Part shown: positions 51,857 to 59,174 of the stretch, piece after piece
Position numbering within the stretch: the stretch's first letter is position 1
Layout of the letters: every line of letters starts with the position of its first letter
From: JAJVIP01 sp964405835
GTDB lineage: Bacteria; Elusimicrobiota; Elusimicrobia; F11
Assembly: GCA_964405835.1 (NCBI GenBank)
Contig: CAYOPN010000003.1
Span: 29,421-93,420, forward strand
DNA: 64,000 bases
Direction of reading: 5' to 3'
Position numbers and translations under genes: made by a program
Notes under the pieces: model-generated
Told to the model about the DNA's origin: nothing
What the model saw: the letters and a program-made list of their open reading frames with translations, nothing else
Databases searched by the model: none

Positions 51857-51926
51857 CTGCGCCGCTTTAGCCCTGTTTTTGTCCGGTCGGGCAAGTTGGT
51901 ATTAAATTCCACCGTGCTAGCGCGCG
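51857..51926 (-). promoter_or_regulatory. SAM-II-like riboswitch upstream of the sulfate transporter genes
   Basis: Read on the minus strand, the leader has CGGTGG, ATTTAATACC, CTTGC, CCGACCG, an A-rich segment and GCTAAAGCGG, in that order. This is the order of landmarks I know from SAM-II (metA/SAM-alpha) riboswitches: P1 arm, U-rich loop, CUUGC, P1' arm, and GCUAAA. P1 would need one bulge. GCACGG at its 5' side could pair with the first arm of the terminator, giving a simple switch. A match to a covariance model is needed to confirm. Confidence 0.5.
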
Positions 51927-51969
51927 AACAGTAATAATTTTTTTTGAAAATGTCATCATCTGCTTCTTC

Positions 51970-52719
51970 ATGAGCAACCAGACCTTCATCGCATTTGACC
52001 ACGCCGGCGTGGTCCGCGGATCAAAACACCTGGTGTTGTGGGCAGCGATGCTGTTAATGACGCCGGTGCTGGGGACCGCCGTTGATATGGAACAATTGAA
52101 GGCCGAGGTATCGGTCTCGCCGGGCCGCCTTGCCGAACAACTCAACGTGGAAATCCGCCCGGCCACAGACCAATTGCCTCCCCATTTGCGGTACTCATTC
52201 GACGACGACAAATTGTCCGATCAAATAAATCACCGCGAACGCCAGTTGTTGATCATTCCCATCGATGCTTACCGCGCGCAGTACAACAAACGGGAAATGA
52301 AGGCCTTCGACAAGCGTTTGTTCGGACTTAAACAGGTGATTTACCGCAACATCGGCGAATACGTCGGCCAGATCCCAATTTTCCCTGTGATAAATGCGCG
52401 GCAGGCCTTTCATGCCGCGATCGCTCAATTGGGATTTGACGGCGGGGGCGGGGTGCGTTTCATTACGCGGTATGGAAAGGAAGGAAGCATCAGCACCAAC
52501 AAAAACATTTTTTACACATTCCAAGGCGTGACCAGAAACGGCAAAGCGCTGGTCTGCCTGTTCTATCCGATTGCGGTCCGCAACTTACCTCTGACCGCAG
52601 AAGACAGCACGTGCGCCATGTACATCGACCAGCAAACACCCGAGCGCTTCACACCGCACCTGCACGACCTGGACAAGATTGTCCAAGCCATTCAGATAAA
52701 ACAAGAAAAGAAACGCTAG
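51970..52719 (+). CDS. Hypothetical secreted protein
   Basis: 249 residues. A hydrophobic stretch (about 21-37; LVLWAAMLLMTPVLGTAV) is probably a signal peptide with a long n-region. The mature part has RYSFDDDKLSDQINHRERQLLIIPIDAYRAQYNK and a compact C-terminal half with GVTRNGKALVCLFYPIAV. No family is recognised. It is divergent from the cysT leader, and its stop overlaps that of the convergent pirin gene. Confidence 0.6.
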   Translation: MSNQTFIAFDHAGVVRGSKHLVLWAAMLLMTPVLGTAVDMEQLKAEVSVSPGRLAEQLNVEIRPATDQLPPHLRYSFDDDKLSDQINHRERQLLIIPIDAYRAQYNKREMKAFDKRLFGLKQVIYRNIGEYVGQIPIFPVINARQAFHAAIAQLGFDGGGGVRFITRYGKEGSISTNKNIFYTFQGVTRNGKALVCLFYPIAVRNLPLTAEDSTCAMYIDQQTPERFTPHLHDLDKIVQAIQIKQEKKR

Positions 52720-53420
52720 GCCGCCATCTCCCAGACCAGCACTTCCGCGCCTGATTTTTCGTCGGCCGTGAGTTTCGGCGCGCCGGCCGCGGTCAACCGC
52801 ACCGCGTCACCTTGCGCCAGTTTTCCCGCGCCTTCCAACGTAGCCGATCCTTTCGCGATGAACACATGCGCGTAGCGCGCATCGGGGACCTTCACCGACT
52901 CACCGGCTTTTAAACGCCCACCCCAAAGCACGGCGCCTTTTTGACGAATGGAGATGGCCGCGTTGTGGTTGCGACCGGACGCAATCGGCACGAGGCCGCC
53001 TTTGTCCATCTCCTTATTAATATCCAGCTGTTCGTAACTGGGGTTAATGGACTCCTTATCCGGGAGCACCCACATCTGGACCAGGTGCACAGGGTTGTCG
53101 CCGCTCGGGTTCATTTCGGAATGCCAAATACCGCGGCCTGCGCTCATGCGCTGCGCGAGACCGGGATAAATAATCCCTTTATTCCCCACCGAGTCCTTGT
53201 GTTCAAGCTCACCCGAGAGCACCCAGGTAACGATCTCCATGTCCTGATGCGGGTGCGTCGAGAAACCGGAACCCGGGTGGATCACGTCGTCGTTGTTGAC
53301 GAGCAATAACCCGTGGTTTGTGTTATCGGCATCATAATGTTGACCAAAGCTGAAGCTGTGATACGAATCCAGCCAACCGATGTTGGTCTTAAACCTCTCG
53401 TTTGCGCGTTTAATGTCCAT
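52716..53420 (-). CDS. Pirin-family bicupin (YhhW-like)
   Basis: 234 residues. The N-terminal cupin has the metal-binding set GSGFSTHPHQDMEIVTWV and SAGRGIWHSEMNP; the C-terminal cupin is YhhW-like (GAVLWGGRLKAGESV). YhhW-type pirins can act as quercetinase; natural substrates are unclear. The ATG directly follows the leuA stop with no gap, so it is translated together with leuA. Confidence 0.9.
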   Translation of the reverse strand: MDIKRANERFKTNIGWLDSYHSFSFGQHYDADNTNHGLLLVNNDDVIHPGSGFSTHPHQDMEIVTWVLSGELEHKDSVGNKGIIYPGLAQRMSAGRGIWHSEMNPSGDNPVHLVQMWVLPDKESINPSYEQLDINKEMDKGGLVPIASGRNHNAAISIRQKGAVLWGGRLKAGESVKVPDARYAHVFIAKGSATLEGAGKLAQGDAVRLTAAGAPKLTADEKSGAEVLVWEMAA

Positions 53421-54578
53421 TTATATCTCCATGAGCAGCCTTTGCATGTCTCTATCGGAAACGAAGCGCCGGGTGTCGGCGAATATTTTGAATTTCCGGA
53501 AGAACGTCTCAAAATTCTCTTGTGACATTCTATAACCGAGTTGGCGGATTTTAGTTTCCAGGGCCCTTCGTCCGCTACGGTTGGTGAGCGGCAAGGAAGT
53601 TCCCGGCGCGCCCACGTCTTCGGCACGCATGATCTCATAGGTGGAGCGATTTTTCAGCATGCCGTCTTGATGGATGCCCGATCCGTGCGAGAACGCGTTT
53701 CCGCCAACGACCGCCTTGTTGGCCGGCACGGCCATGTTCATGGCGCGCGCCACCATTTGACTGGTCGCATAGAGTTCCGGCGTGTTCACGGTGGTGCGCC
53801 GACCGAAGAAGTCCGCGCGGGTCTTGAGCGCCATAACGACCTCCTCCAGAGAACAGTTGCCGGCCCTCTCTCCCACGCCGTTTACGGTGCAATCGATTTG
53901 TTCCACTCCCGCCCGCACCGCAGCCAACGAATTGGCGACCGCCATGCCCAGATCGTCATGGCAATGGACGGACAACCGCGCGTGACAGATATTCCGAACA
54001 TTGGTTTGCAGATAACGGATGAGCCCCACGAATTCATCGGGCGTCGCGTAACCGACCGTATCGGCCACGTTGATCGTGGTTGCGCCCGCGTCGATGACCG
54101 CCTCGACCATTTGCGCCAAGTAGGCGCGGTCCGCGCGTGAGGCGTCTTCCGGCGTGAATTGAACGTCGGCGACAAACGATTTGGCGAACGCCACGCCTTT
54201 CACGGCCTGTTCCAACGCTTCGTCACGCGATTTGCGGAGTTTGTGTTCCAGGTGGATGTCAGAAGAAGCAATGAATACGTGGATCCGCCGGCGGTGCGCG
54301 GGTTCGATCGCCTGCCAACAGGCCTCGATGTCTTTGTCCACACAGCGCCCAAACGCGGTGATGACCGGCGCGTTCTCAGCGCGCCCCACCGTTTCGGCGA
54401 TTTTGCGGACCGCGCCCAACTCGGCCGGCGATGAGACCGGGAACCCGGCCTCGATGGCGTCGACTCCCAGTTTGTGCAATTGCTTCGCGATCGCGAGCTT
54501 CTGCTCCGGCCTCAAATGACAACCCGGCGCCTGCTCCCCATCTCTTAACGTTGTGTCCGATACGAATACCTTCTCCAT
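53421..54578 (-). CDS. leuA: 2-isopropylmalate synthase, short form without regulatory domain
   Basis: 385 residues: TIM-barrel with DTTLRDGEQAPG (8-19), the metal histidines in SVHCHDDLGMAVANSL, and the lid NAFSHGSGIHQDGMLKNRSTYEIM. The C-terminal LeuA dimer/regulatory domain of the 510-residue enzymes is absent, so leucine feedback inhibition through that domain is not possible. Homocitrate synthase is an alternative, but the leucine attenuator upstream argues for LeuA. It condenses acetyl-CoA with 2-ketoisovalerate. The operon is leuA-pirin. Confidence 0.85.
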   Translation of the reverse strand: MEKVFVSDTTLRDGEQAPGCHLRPEQKLAIAKQLHKLGVDAIEAGFPVSSPAELGAVRKIAETVGRAENAPVITAFGRCVDKDIEACWQAIEPAHRRRIHVFIASSDIHLEHKLRKSRDEALEQAVKGVAFAKSFVADVQFTPEDASRADRAYLAQMVEAVIDAGATTINVADTVGYATPDEFVGLIRYLQTNVRNICHARLSVHCHDDLGMAVANSLAAVRAGVEQIDCTVNGVGERAGNCSLEEVVMALKTRADFFGRRTTVNTPELYATSQMVARAMNMAVPANKAVVGGNAFSHGSGIHQDGMLKNRSTYEIMRAEDVGAPGTSLPLTNRSGRRALETKIRQLGYRMSQENFETFFRKFKIFADTRRFVSDRDMQRLLMEI

Positions 54579-54611
54579 GATCTTTTCCTTACCATCGCCA
54601 CGGAGGGGTCC

Positions 54612-54650
54612 CTAAAAATAAAAAAACCCATCCGCGTAGCGAATGGGTTT
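54612..54650 (-). terminator. Attenuator terminator of the leuA leader
   Basis: On the minus strand, AAACCCATTCG (54650-54640), loop CTACG, then CGGATGGGTTT (54634-54624), then a run of T interrupted by AT. The 5' arm plus CAAA before it can instead pair with AATGGGTTCGTTG (54706-54694) inside the leader reading frame, which would be the antiterminator. This 2:3 versus 3:4 choice is the classical attenuation layout. Confidence 0.88.
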
Positions 54651-54682
54651 GTTTGATTGTTCAGCTTTGTTTTATCTGTGCT

Positions 54683-54772
54683 TTACGCAGCCACAACGAA
54701 CCCATTTCCACGGCCAATAAGGGCGAGGATCGGTAGAAGGTTCGTATTAATAAGGTGGTTTACGTTAAACAT
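54683..54772 (-). CDS. leuA leader peptide (attenuator peptide)
   Basis: 29 residues from ATG 54772 to TAA 54683: MFNVNHLINTNLLPILALI, followed by GRGNGFVVAA. Leu occurs at positions 7, 12, 13, 16 and 18, Ile at 8, 15 and 19, Val at 4, 26 and 27. The codons for residues 23-27 form the antiterminator strand. A ribosome stalled at the Leu/Ile cluster would leave that strand free and allow transcription of leuA; a ribosome that reaches the stop would cover it and let the terminator form. The peptide is a control element; no other role is expected. Confidence 0.87.
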   Translation of the reverse strand: MFNVNHLINTNLLPILALIGRGNGFVVAA

Positions 54773-54834
54773 CGACGGAAACCTAGCAAAATGCGAGGAA
54801 GAGAAGCAAACCCTCTTTTTTTTCCTCCTTTAGA

Positions 54835-54862
54835 TGTAACCTCCGGCCCGCACCCGGCGTAT
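54835..54862 (+). promoter_or_regulatory. ECF-sigma-type promoter of the bufferin-like operon
   Basis: TGTAACC (54835-54841), a spacer of exactly 16 nt, and CGTAT (54858-54862). AAC in the -35 and CGT in the -10 are hallmarks of group IV (ECF) sigma promoters, and bufferin genes in Caulobacter are under an ECF factor (SigF) with a GTAACC-type -35. Transcription would start about 40 nt before the precursor gene. I saw the pattern at no other gene in the window. Confidence 0.65.
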
Positions 54863-54907
54863 TGGGAGCTGAGAGGTGTGATTTAAATCAACAAAAAGGG
54901 GCTATTA

Positions 54908-55282
54908 ATGAAAAAGCTGAATAAGTTAATGACCGCGGCCATCGCGGGCATTATGAGCGCGTCGTTTGCGGGATCCACGCTGCAGGCCGAAGAGGCCAAA
55001 GCGAAGGACGCAAAACCGGCGGCCGAAAAACACGCCTGCAAAGGCGAACATGGTTGTAAAGGCGACCACGCCTGCAAAGGCAAAGGCGCTTGTAAAGGCG
55101 AGCACGGATGCAAAGGCAAAGACGGCTGCAAGGGCCATAAGAAAGACCACAAGTGCGAAGACATGTGCTCGAAAGAGTGCTGTGTTAAGGCCCGCGGCGC
55201 TGAGAAGAAAGGCAGCGATGCTTGCAACGGCCCAAACGGCTGCGGCGGGAAAAATAGCTGTGGTGGAAAAGAAAAGAAATAA
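54908..55282 (+). CDS. Bufferin-like RiPP precursor with cysteine hexapeptide repeats
   Basis: 124 residues. Signal peptide (about 1-27), an Ala/Lys/Glu linker, then a block in which Cys44, 50, 56, 62, 68 and 74 are spaced exactly six residues apart, each followed by KG (CKGxxG/A). A denser cluster follows (Cys83, 87, 91, 92), then a second block with the same period (Cys106, 112, 118; ACNGPNGCGGKNSCGG). This architecture matches BufA/HvfA-type precursors, in which an MNIO enzyme turns Cys-centred motifs into metal-binding groups. It is encoded directly before such an enzyme, so copper or other metal sequestration in the periplasm is the likely role. Confidence 0.82.
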   Translation: MKKLNKLMTAAIAGIMSASFAGSTLQAEEAKAKDAKPAAEKHACKGEHGCKGDHACKGKGACKGEHGCKGKDGCKGHKKDHKCEDMCSKECCVKARGAEKKGSDACNGPNGCGGKNSCGGKEKK

Positions 55283-56144
55283 AAAAGATTCTTCACTGGG
55301 GGTCGGTTTAGGCCTCCGGACGGTGCATTACAAGCACATCCTAAAGCACCGTCCGGGGGTCCCCTGGTTTGAGATCATTTCCGAGAACTACATGGGCAAC
55401 ACCGCCGGTTCCGGCGGGCGCTCCGTGCAGGTTCTCGATGAAATCCGTAAAGATTATCCCGTTGTCATGCACGGGGTTTCCCTCTCCATTGGGTCGAAAG
55501 ACCCCCTCGATTTTGATTATTTGAAACGCCTGAAGCGCTTGGCCAGCCGGATCGAGCCAATGTGGATGTCCGATCATTTGTGCTGGACCGGCGTGAACGG
55601 CCACAATTTGCACGATCTTTTGCCGCTCCCCTACACGAAAGAAACCATCGACCATCTGGTCTCCCGCATCTCGCAAATCCAAGATTTTCTCGGCCGGCAA
55701 ATCCTTATGGAAAATGTTTCCAGCTACGTTTCGTATGAACATTCGGAGATGACCGAATGGCAATGCCTGACCGAAGTCGCCCAAAAGGCCGACTGCTTGG
55801 TGCTGTTGGACGTGAACAACATCCATGTGAGCGCCGTGAACCATAAATTTGACGCCGTGGAATTTATAAACGGCATCCCGAAAGACCGCGTGGGTCAATT
55901 CCATCTGGCCGGTTACTCCGACATGGGCACGCACTTGATCGACACCCACGACCATCCGGTGTCCGATCCCGTTTGGAAACTTTACGCGAAGGCCGTGGAG
56001 CGCTTCGGCGCCGTGCCGACATTGATCGAATGGGACGACAACATTCCCCCCTTCAAACGGCTCTGGCAGGAAGCACAACACGCTGAGAAAATCCAAAAGA
56101 AACACCTCTCCCATGCCGACAACCAACGCACCGTCCTTATCTGA
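55263..56144 (+). CDS. bufB: MNIO (DUF692) peptide-modifying enzyme, BufB-like
   Basis: 293 residues from GTG 55263, within the end of the precursor gene (20-nt overlap). TIM-barrel of the multinuclear non-haem iron oxidative enzymes: LGVGLGLRTVHYKHIL, WFEIISENYMG, VVMHGVSLSIGS, LMENVSSYVSYE, LLDVNNIHVSAVNH, FHLAGYSD, DTHDHPV and LIEWDDNIPP supply the usual His, Asp, Asn and Glu ligands. It probably oxidises Cys residues of the precursor. The start is uncertain (GTG 55260 is next to it). Confidence 0.9.
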   Translation: MEKKRNKKDSSLGVGLGLRTVHYKHILKHRPGVPWFEIISENYMGNTAGSGGRSVQVLDEIRKDYPVVMHGVSLSIGSKDPLDFDYLKRLKRLASRIEPMWMSDHLCWTGVNGHNLHDLLPLPYTKETIDHLVSRISQIQDFLGRQILMENVSSYVSYEHSEMTEWQCLTEVAQKADCLVLLDVNNIHVSAVNHKFDAVEFINGIPKDRVGQFHLAGYSDMGTHLIDTHDHPVSDPVWKLYAKAVERFGAVPTLIEWDDNIPPFKRLWQEAQHAEKIQKKHLSHADNQRTVLI

Positions 56145-56958
56145 TCTCCAAGCCTGGATGAAGTGGGTGATCATGCACCCGCAAGGGGCCTCCTTTGCCC
56201 TGAAAAAACCGCACGCGCTCACGCGCCTGTGCGTGCCCGTGATCGGGCAAACCGCCGAGGTGCCGCGTGAGGAACGCCTTTCCATATATGGGACCGCGTA
56301 TTTTCTGCGGATACTAGGCGCGCTCGCGTCAAATTTTAGCGCTGTCAAAAACACAGCCGGCGAAAAGGCGTTCAACCAAGCAGCTCGCGCATATCTCGTG
56401 AAATTTCCTTCTAAATACAAAAGCATCGACGATATCGGCGCGGAACTGCCCTCTTTTTTGAGACGGCGCCCGCTTTCCAAGAAATATCCTTTTCTTTCCG
56501 ACCTCGCCGCGCTGGATTGGGCTGCGCACCGCGCTTTTTTTGCGGATGACGAACCAGCCATGGACCGCAAAAGGTTGGCGGGCCTTTCCGGACGGACCTG
56601 GGCCAACGCCGTTTTTCATTTGGACCCCTCCACGCGATTGCTGGACCTCTCTTGGCCGGTGGCGGACCTATGGAAGGACGACGGGCTATGGCCTGCACGA
56701 CGGCTCCGTTCATTAAAACCGGAACGCCAATGCGCGCTTGTTTTCCGGCGGTCCGACAAAAAGGTGCGGGTCCGTATACTGGAGCCAGCGCAATATGACG
56801 TGCTGGACCAGCTCGACCGCGGCCATACTTTCCAAAAAGCGCTGCTCTTTATTTCCAAGAAACATTTCTCAAAGGAAGCCACGCCCCCAATCGGCGCGTG
56901 GTTCGAGCAATGGACGGCCGACGGCCTCTTTTCTCGGATCGACATTCCCTCAAGATGA
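56113..56958 (+). CDS. bufC: DUF2063 partner protein, BufC-like
   Basis: 281 residues. The N-terminal half matches DUF2063 (SDLQAWMKWVI, then RLSIYGTAYFLRILGALASNFSAV); the C-terminal half is a small alpha/beta domain (PERQCALVFRRSDKKVRVRIL) like the RRE-like part of BufC/HvfC. It would present the precursor to the MNIO enzyme. It overlaps bufB by 32 nt and the hydrolase gene by 4 nt. Confidence 0.82.
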   Translation: MPTTNAPSLSDLQAWMKWVIMHPQGASFALKKPHALTRLCVPVIGQTAEVPREERLSIYGTAYFLRILGALASNFSAVKNTAGEKAFNQAARAYLVKFPSKYKSIDDIGAELPSFLRRRPLSKKYPFLSDLAALDWAAHRAFFADDEPAMDRKRLAGLSGRTWANAVFHLDPSTRLLDLSWPVADLWKDDGLWPARRLRSLKPERQCALVFRRSDKKVRVRILEPAQYDVLDQLDRGHTFQKALLFISKKHFSKEATPPIGAWFEQWTADGLFSRIDIPSR

Positions 56959-57860
56959 AATACCTCATTCTCATTTCCTTGCTTATTGGCGGCATAGTTC
57001 TGTCCGGTTGCGTCACCTCGATTGGCCTCAAAGTCCTCTACCGCGAAGCGCCGCTGGCCCCTTCGCAAATAACCAAAAACATTTGTTACGAATCCGACGG
57101 CGAATGCAAAAATTCCCGCCACCATTTGGATTTGTACGCGCCGGACGGCAAAGATTGGCCGGTCATGATCTTTGTTCACGGCGGAGGGTGGAACAGCGGC
57201 GATAAAGATTTAAAAGTAAAAAAAGCCGACGTGTACGCAAATATCGGCCGGTATTACGCGGCGCGGGGAATCGGCGTGGCCGTGATCAATTACGGACTTC
57301 AACCCGGTGTGACATGGGACCGGCAGGTGGCGGATGTGGAATCGGCCGTCGCCTGGGTTCGGGCCAATATTCAAGACCGCGGCGGAAACCCCGATCAGGT
57401 CTTTCTGATGGGCCATTCAGCGGGCGCGTACCTGGCTTCTTACGCGGCACTGCGGTTGAGCCAGAATGAAAAAACGCCCTATCTTCGCGGCGTGATTGCG
57501 GTTAGCGGGGCGGCACTCGATATGGTCGACCAGAAAACGTACGAAATGGGCGAACGCGTGGAATACTACCAGCAGCGTTTCCAGGGGTCTGACACGACCG
57601 AAAACTGGAAAAAAGACGCTTCTCCGTCCTATCAAGCCACCAAAAACGCTCCGCCTTTTCTAATCATTTATGGGGGCAAGGAAAAAGTGACTTTACAGCG
57701 TCAATCGCTGCTTTTAAACAACGCAATTAGCGAAAAAGGGGTGCCTTGCCGGGTCATAAAAGAGCCCGGGCAATATCATTCTTGGATGGTATTGGCTTTA
57801 ACGCGTGAGGACCGGATGTCCGCCCCGGCCGTGGTGGAATTTATTCGCGGATCAATTTAG
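56955..57860 (+). CDS. Alpha/beta-hydrolase lipoprotein in the bufferin-like operon
   Basis: 301 residues from ATG 56955 (ATGA overlap). Lipobox in LIGGIVLSGC. Esterase/lipase (HSL/BD-FAE-like) fold with oxyanion motif FVHGGGWNSG (about 72-81), nucleophile in LMGHSAGAYLAS (Ser about 157), and a late PGQYHSWM supplying the His. It faces the periplasm, like the mature bufferin. Such a hydrolase is not part of the standard bufABC set; it might process the peptide or merely be co-transcribed. Confidence 0.82.
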   Translation: MKYLILISLLIGGIVLSGCVTSIGLKVLYREAPLAPSQITKNICYESDGECKNSRHHLDLYAPDGKDWPVMIFVHGGGWNSGDKDLKVKKADVYANIGRYYAARGIGVAVINYGLQPGVTWDRQVADVESAVAWVRANIQDRGGNPDQVFLMGHSAGAYLASYAALRLSQNEKTPYLRGVIAVSGAALDMVDQKTYEMGERVEYYQQRFQGSDTTENWKKDASPSYQATKNAPPFLIIYGGKEKVTLQRQSLLLNNAISEKGVPCRVIKEPGQYHSWMVLALTREDRMSAPAVVEFIRGSI

Positions 57861-58175
57861 GAAGGAACAGAGATATTCGGCGAGACCGGATTCGACTTTG
57901 ATGTCGAACGAAGACTTTCCCGGCACATGAAACGTCTGCCCGCCGTTGTACGTCTTCCAATCTTTTTCGCCCGCCAACAACACGCGGCACGTTCCGGAAA
58001 CAACATCCATTTGCTCGGGAGCATCGGTGTTGAAGTGGTAACTGCCGGGACGGATGATGCCGATGGTCTTCTTCGTTCCGTCCGGAAAAATCACGCTGTG
58101 GCTGACCACGCCGCCGTCGAAATAGACGTTGGCCTTTAAAGTTACGCTGACCTGGTCAAGTTTTGATGGGACCAC
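57852..58175 (-). CDS. ppnP: Pyrimidine/purine nucleoside phosphorylase (cupin)
   Basis: 107 residues from GTG 58175, immediately after the nrdB stop. Small cupin: KANVYFDGGVVSHSVIF, TIGIIRPGSYHFNTDAPEQMDVVSG and FHVPGKSSFDIKV are the PpnP (formerly DUF1255) signature. It splits nucleosides with phosphate. Co-transcription with nrdA-nrdB suggests a nucleotide-salvage link. It overlaps the convergent hydrolase gene by 9 nt. Confidence 0.9.
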   Translation of the reverse strand: MVPSKLDQVSVTLKANVYFDGGVVSHSVIFPDGTKKTIGIIRPGSYHFNTDAPEQMDVVSGTCRVLLAGEKDWKTYNGGQTFHVPGKSSFDIKVESGLAEYLCSFLN

Positions 58176-59174
58176 TCAGAACTCCTCGCTGAATACCACG
58201 TCGCCCGTCACGCCCACCTGGTAGGCCGACACGCGCCGCTCAAAGAAGTTGGACAGTTCCTGCACGTCCTGCAGTTCCATGAACGTAAATGGGTTCTTGG
58301 CTTCATAAATGGGATGAAGTCCGAGCGCGGAGAGCCGCCGGTCGGCCACGTATTCAAGATATTGCCGCATGTCCTTGGCGGACATTCCGGCCACGCCCAT
58401 CGACAACACGTCCTCGCCGAACGCCATCTCACAATCGACCGCTTCTTTCATCATGGTGACGATCTGATCTTGAAGCTCAAAATCAAACAAACCCGGGTCT
58501 TCACGGCGCACCGTGTTGATCACTTCAAACGCAAAGTTGATGTGGCAGCTTTCATCGCGGAACACCCAGTTCGTTCCGGCCGCGAGCCCGTTCAACAAGC
58601 CTTTTGACCGCAAGAAATACACGTACGCAAACGCCGCAAAGAAGAACAGCCCTTCGATGCAACAGGCGAAGCAAATCAGGTTGAGAAGAAACTGTTTCTT
58701 ATCGGCGGTCGTCCGGATTTCGGTGAGTTCTTGGATCGAAGCGATCCATTTGAAACAAAATTCGGCTTTTTTCTTGATGGCCGGGATGTTTTCGATGGCC
58801 TGAAAGGCCTTCTCGCGTTCGGCCGTGTCGGGAATGTAGGTGTCGAGCAATGTCAGGTAGAACTGCACGTGCAGCGCTTCCTCGTAAAGCTGGCGCGACA
58901 AATACATGCGCGCTTCCGGTGAATTGATGTGCGTATAGAGATTCAACACCAAGTTATTGGAGACAATCGAGTCGCCGGTCGCGAAGAACGCGACCAGACG
59001 GTGGATCAAATGCCGTTCCGCCTCGGTCAAACGCTGGGACAAGTCCGTTATGTCGGACGAAAAATCGACTTCGTCGACCGTCCAGGTGTTCTTGATGGCG
59101 GACTTGTACATCTCAAAGAAGACCGGGTACTTCATCGGCCTTAGATTGAGATCAAAACCTCGGTCGAGAATCAT
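58176..59174 (-). CDS. nrdB: Ribonucleotide reductase class I, beta subunit
   Basis: 332 residues from ATG 59174 (ATGA overlap with nrdA). Diiron ligands can be placed: Asp in FFATGDSIV, Glu and His in YEEALHVQFY, Glu in CCIEGLFFFA, and Glu/His in FRDESCHINF. The Tyr of EALHVQFY has the ExxHxxxY spacing of the radical Tyr122 of E. coli, so a normal tyrosyl-radical enzyme is likely. It supplies the radical to NrdA for deoxynucleotide synthesis. Confidence 0.94.
   Translation of the reverse strand: MILDRGFDLNLRPMKYPVFFEMYKSAIKNTWTVDEVDFSSDITDLSQRLTEAERHLIHRLVAFFATGDSIVSNNLVLNLYTHINSPEARMYLSRQLYEEALHVQFYLTLLDTYIPDTAEREKAFQAIENIPAIKKKAEFCFKWIASIQELTEIRTTADKKQFLLNLICFACCIEGLFFFAAFAYVYFLRSKGLLNGLAAGTNWVFRDESCHINFAFEVINTVRREDPGLFDFELQDQIVTMMKEAVDCEMAFGEDVLSMGVAGMSAKDMRQYLEYVADRRLSALGLHPIYEAKNPFTFMELQDVQELSNFFERRVSAYQVGVTGDVVFSEEF

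Noticed and set aside
55070..55160. CRISPR-like or tandem DNA repeat in the bufferin precursor
   Set aside because: The 18-nt period is the hexapeptide repeat of the coding sequence; there are no spacers and no cas genes.
54926..55296. Minus-strand frames across the bufferin precursor (Phe/Ala-rich)
   Set aside because: They mirror the Lys/Cys/Gly repeat codons of the plus strand and have no start signal.
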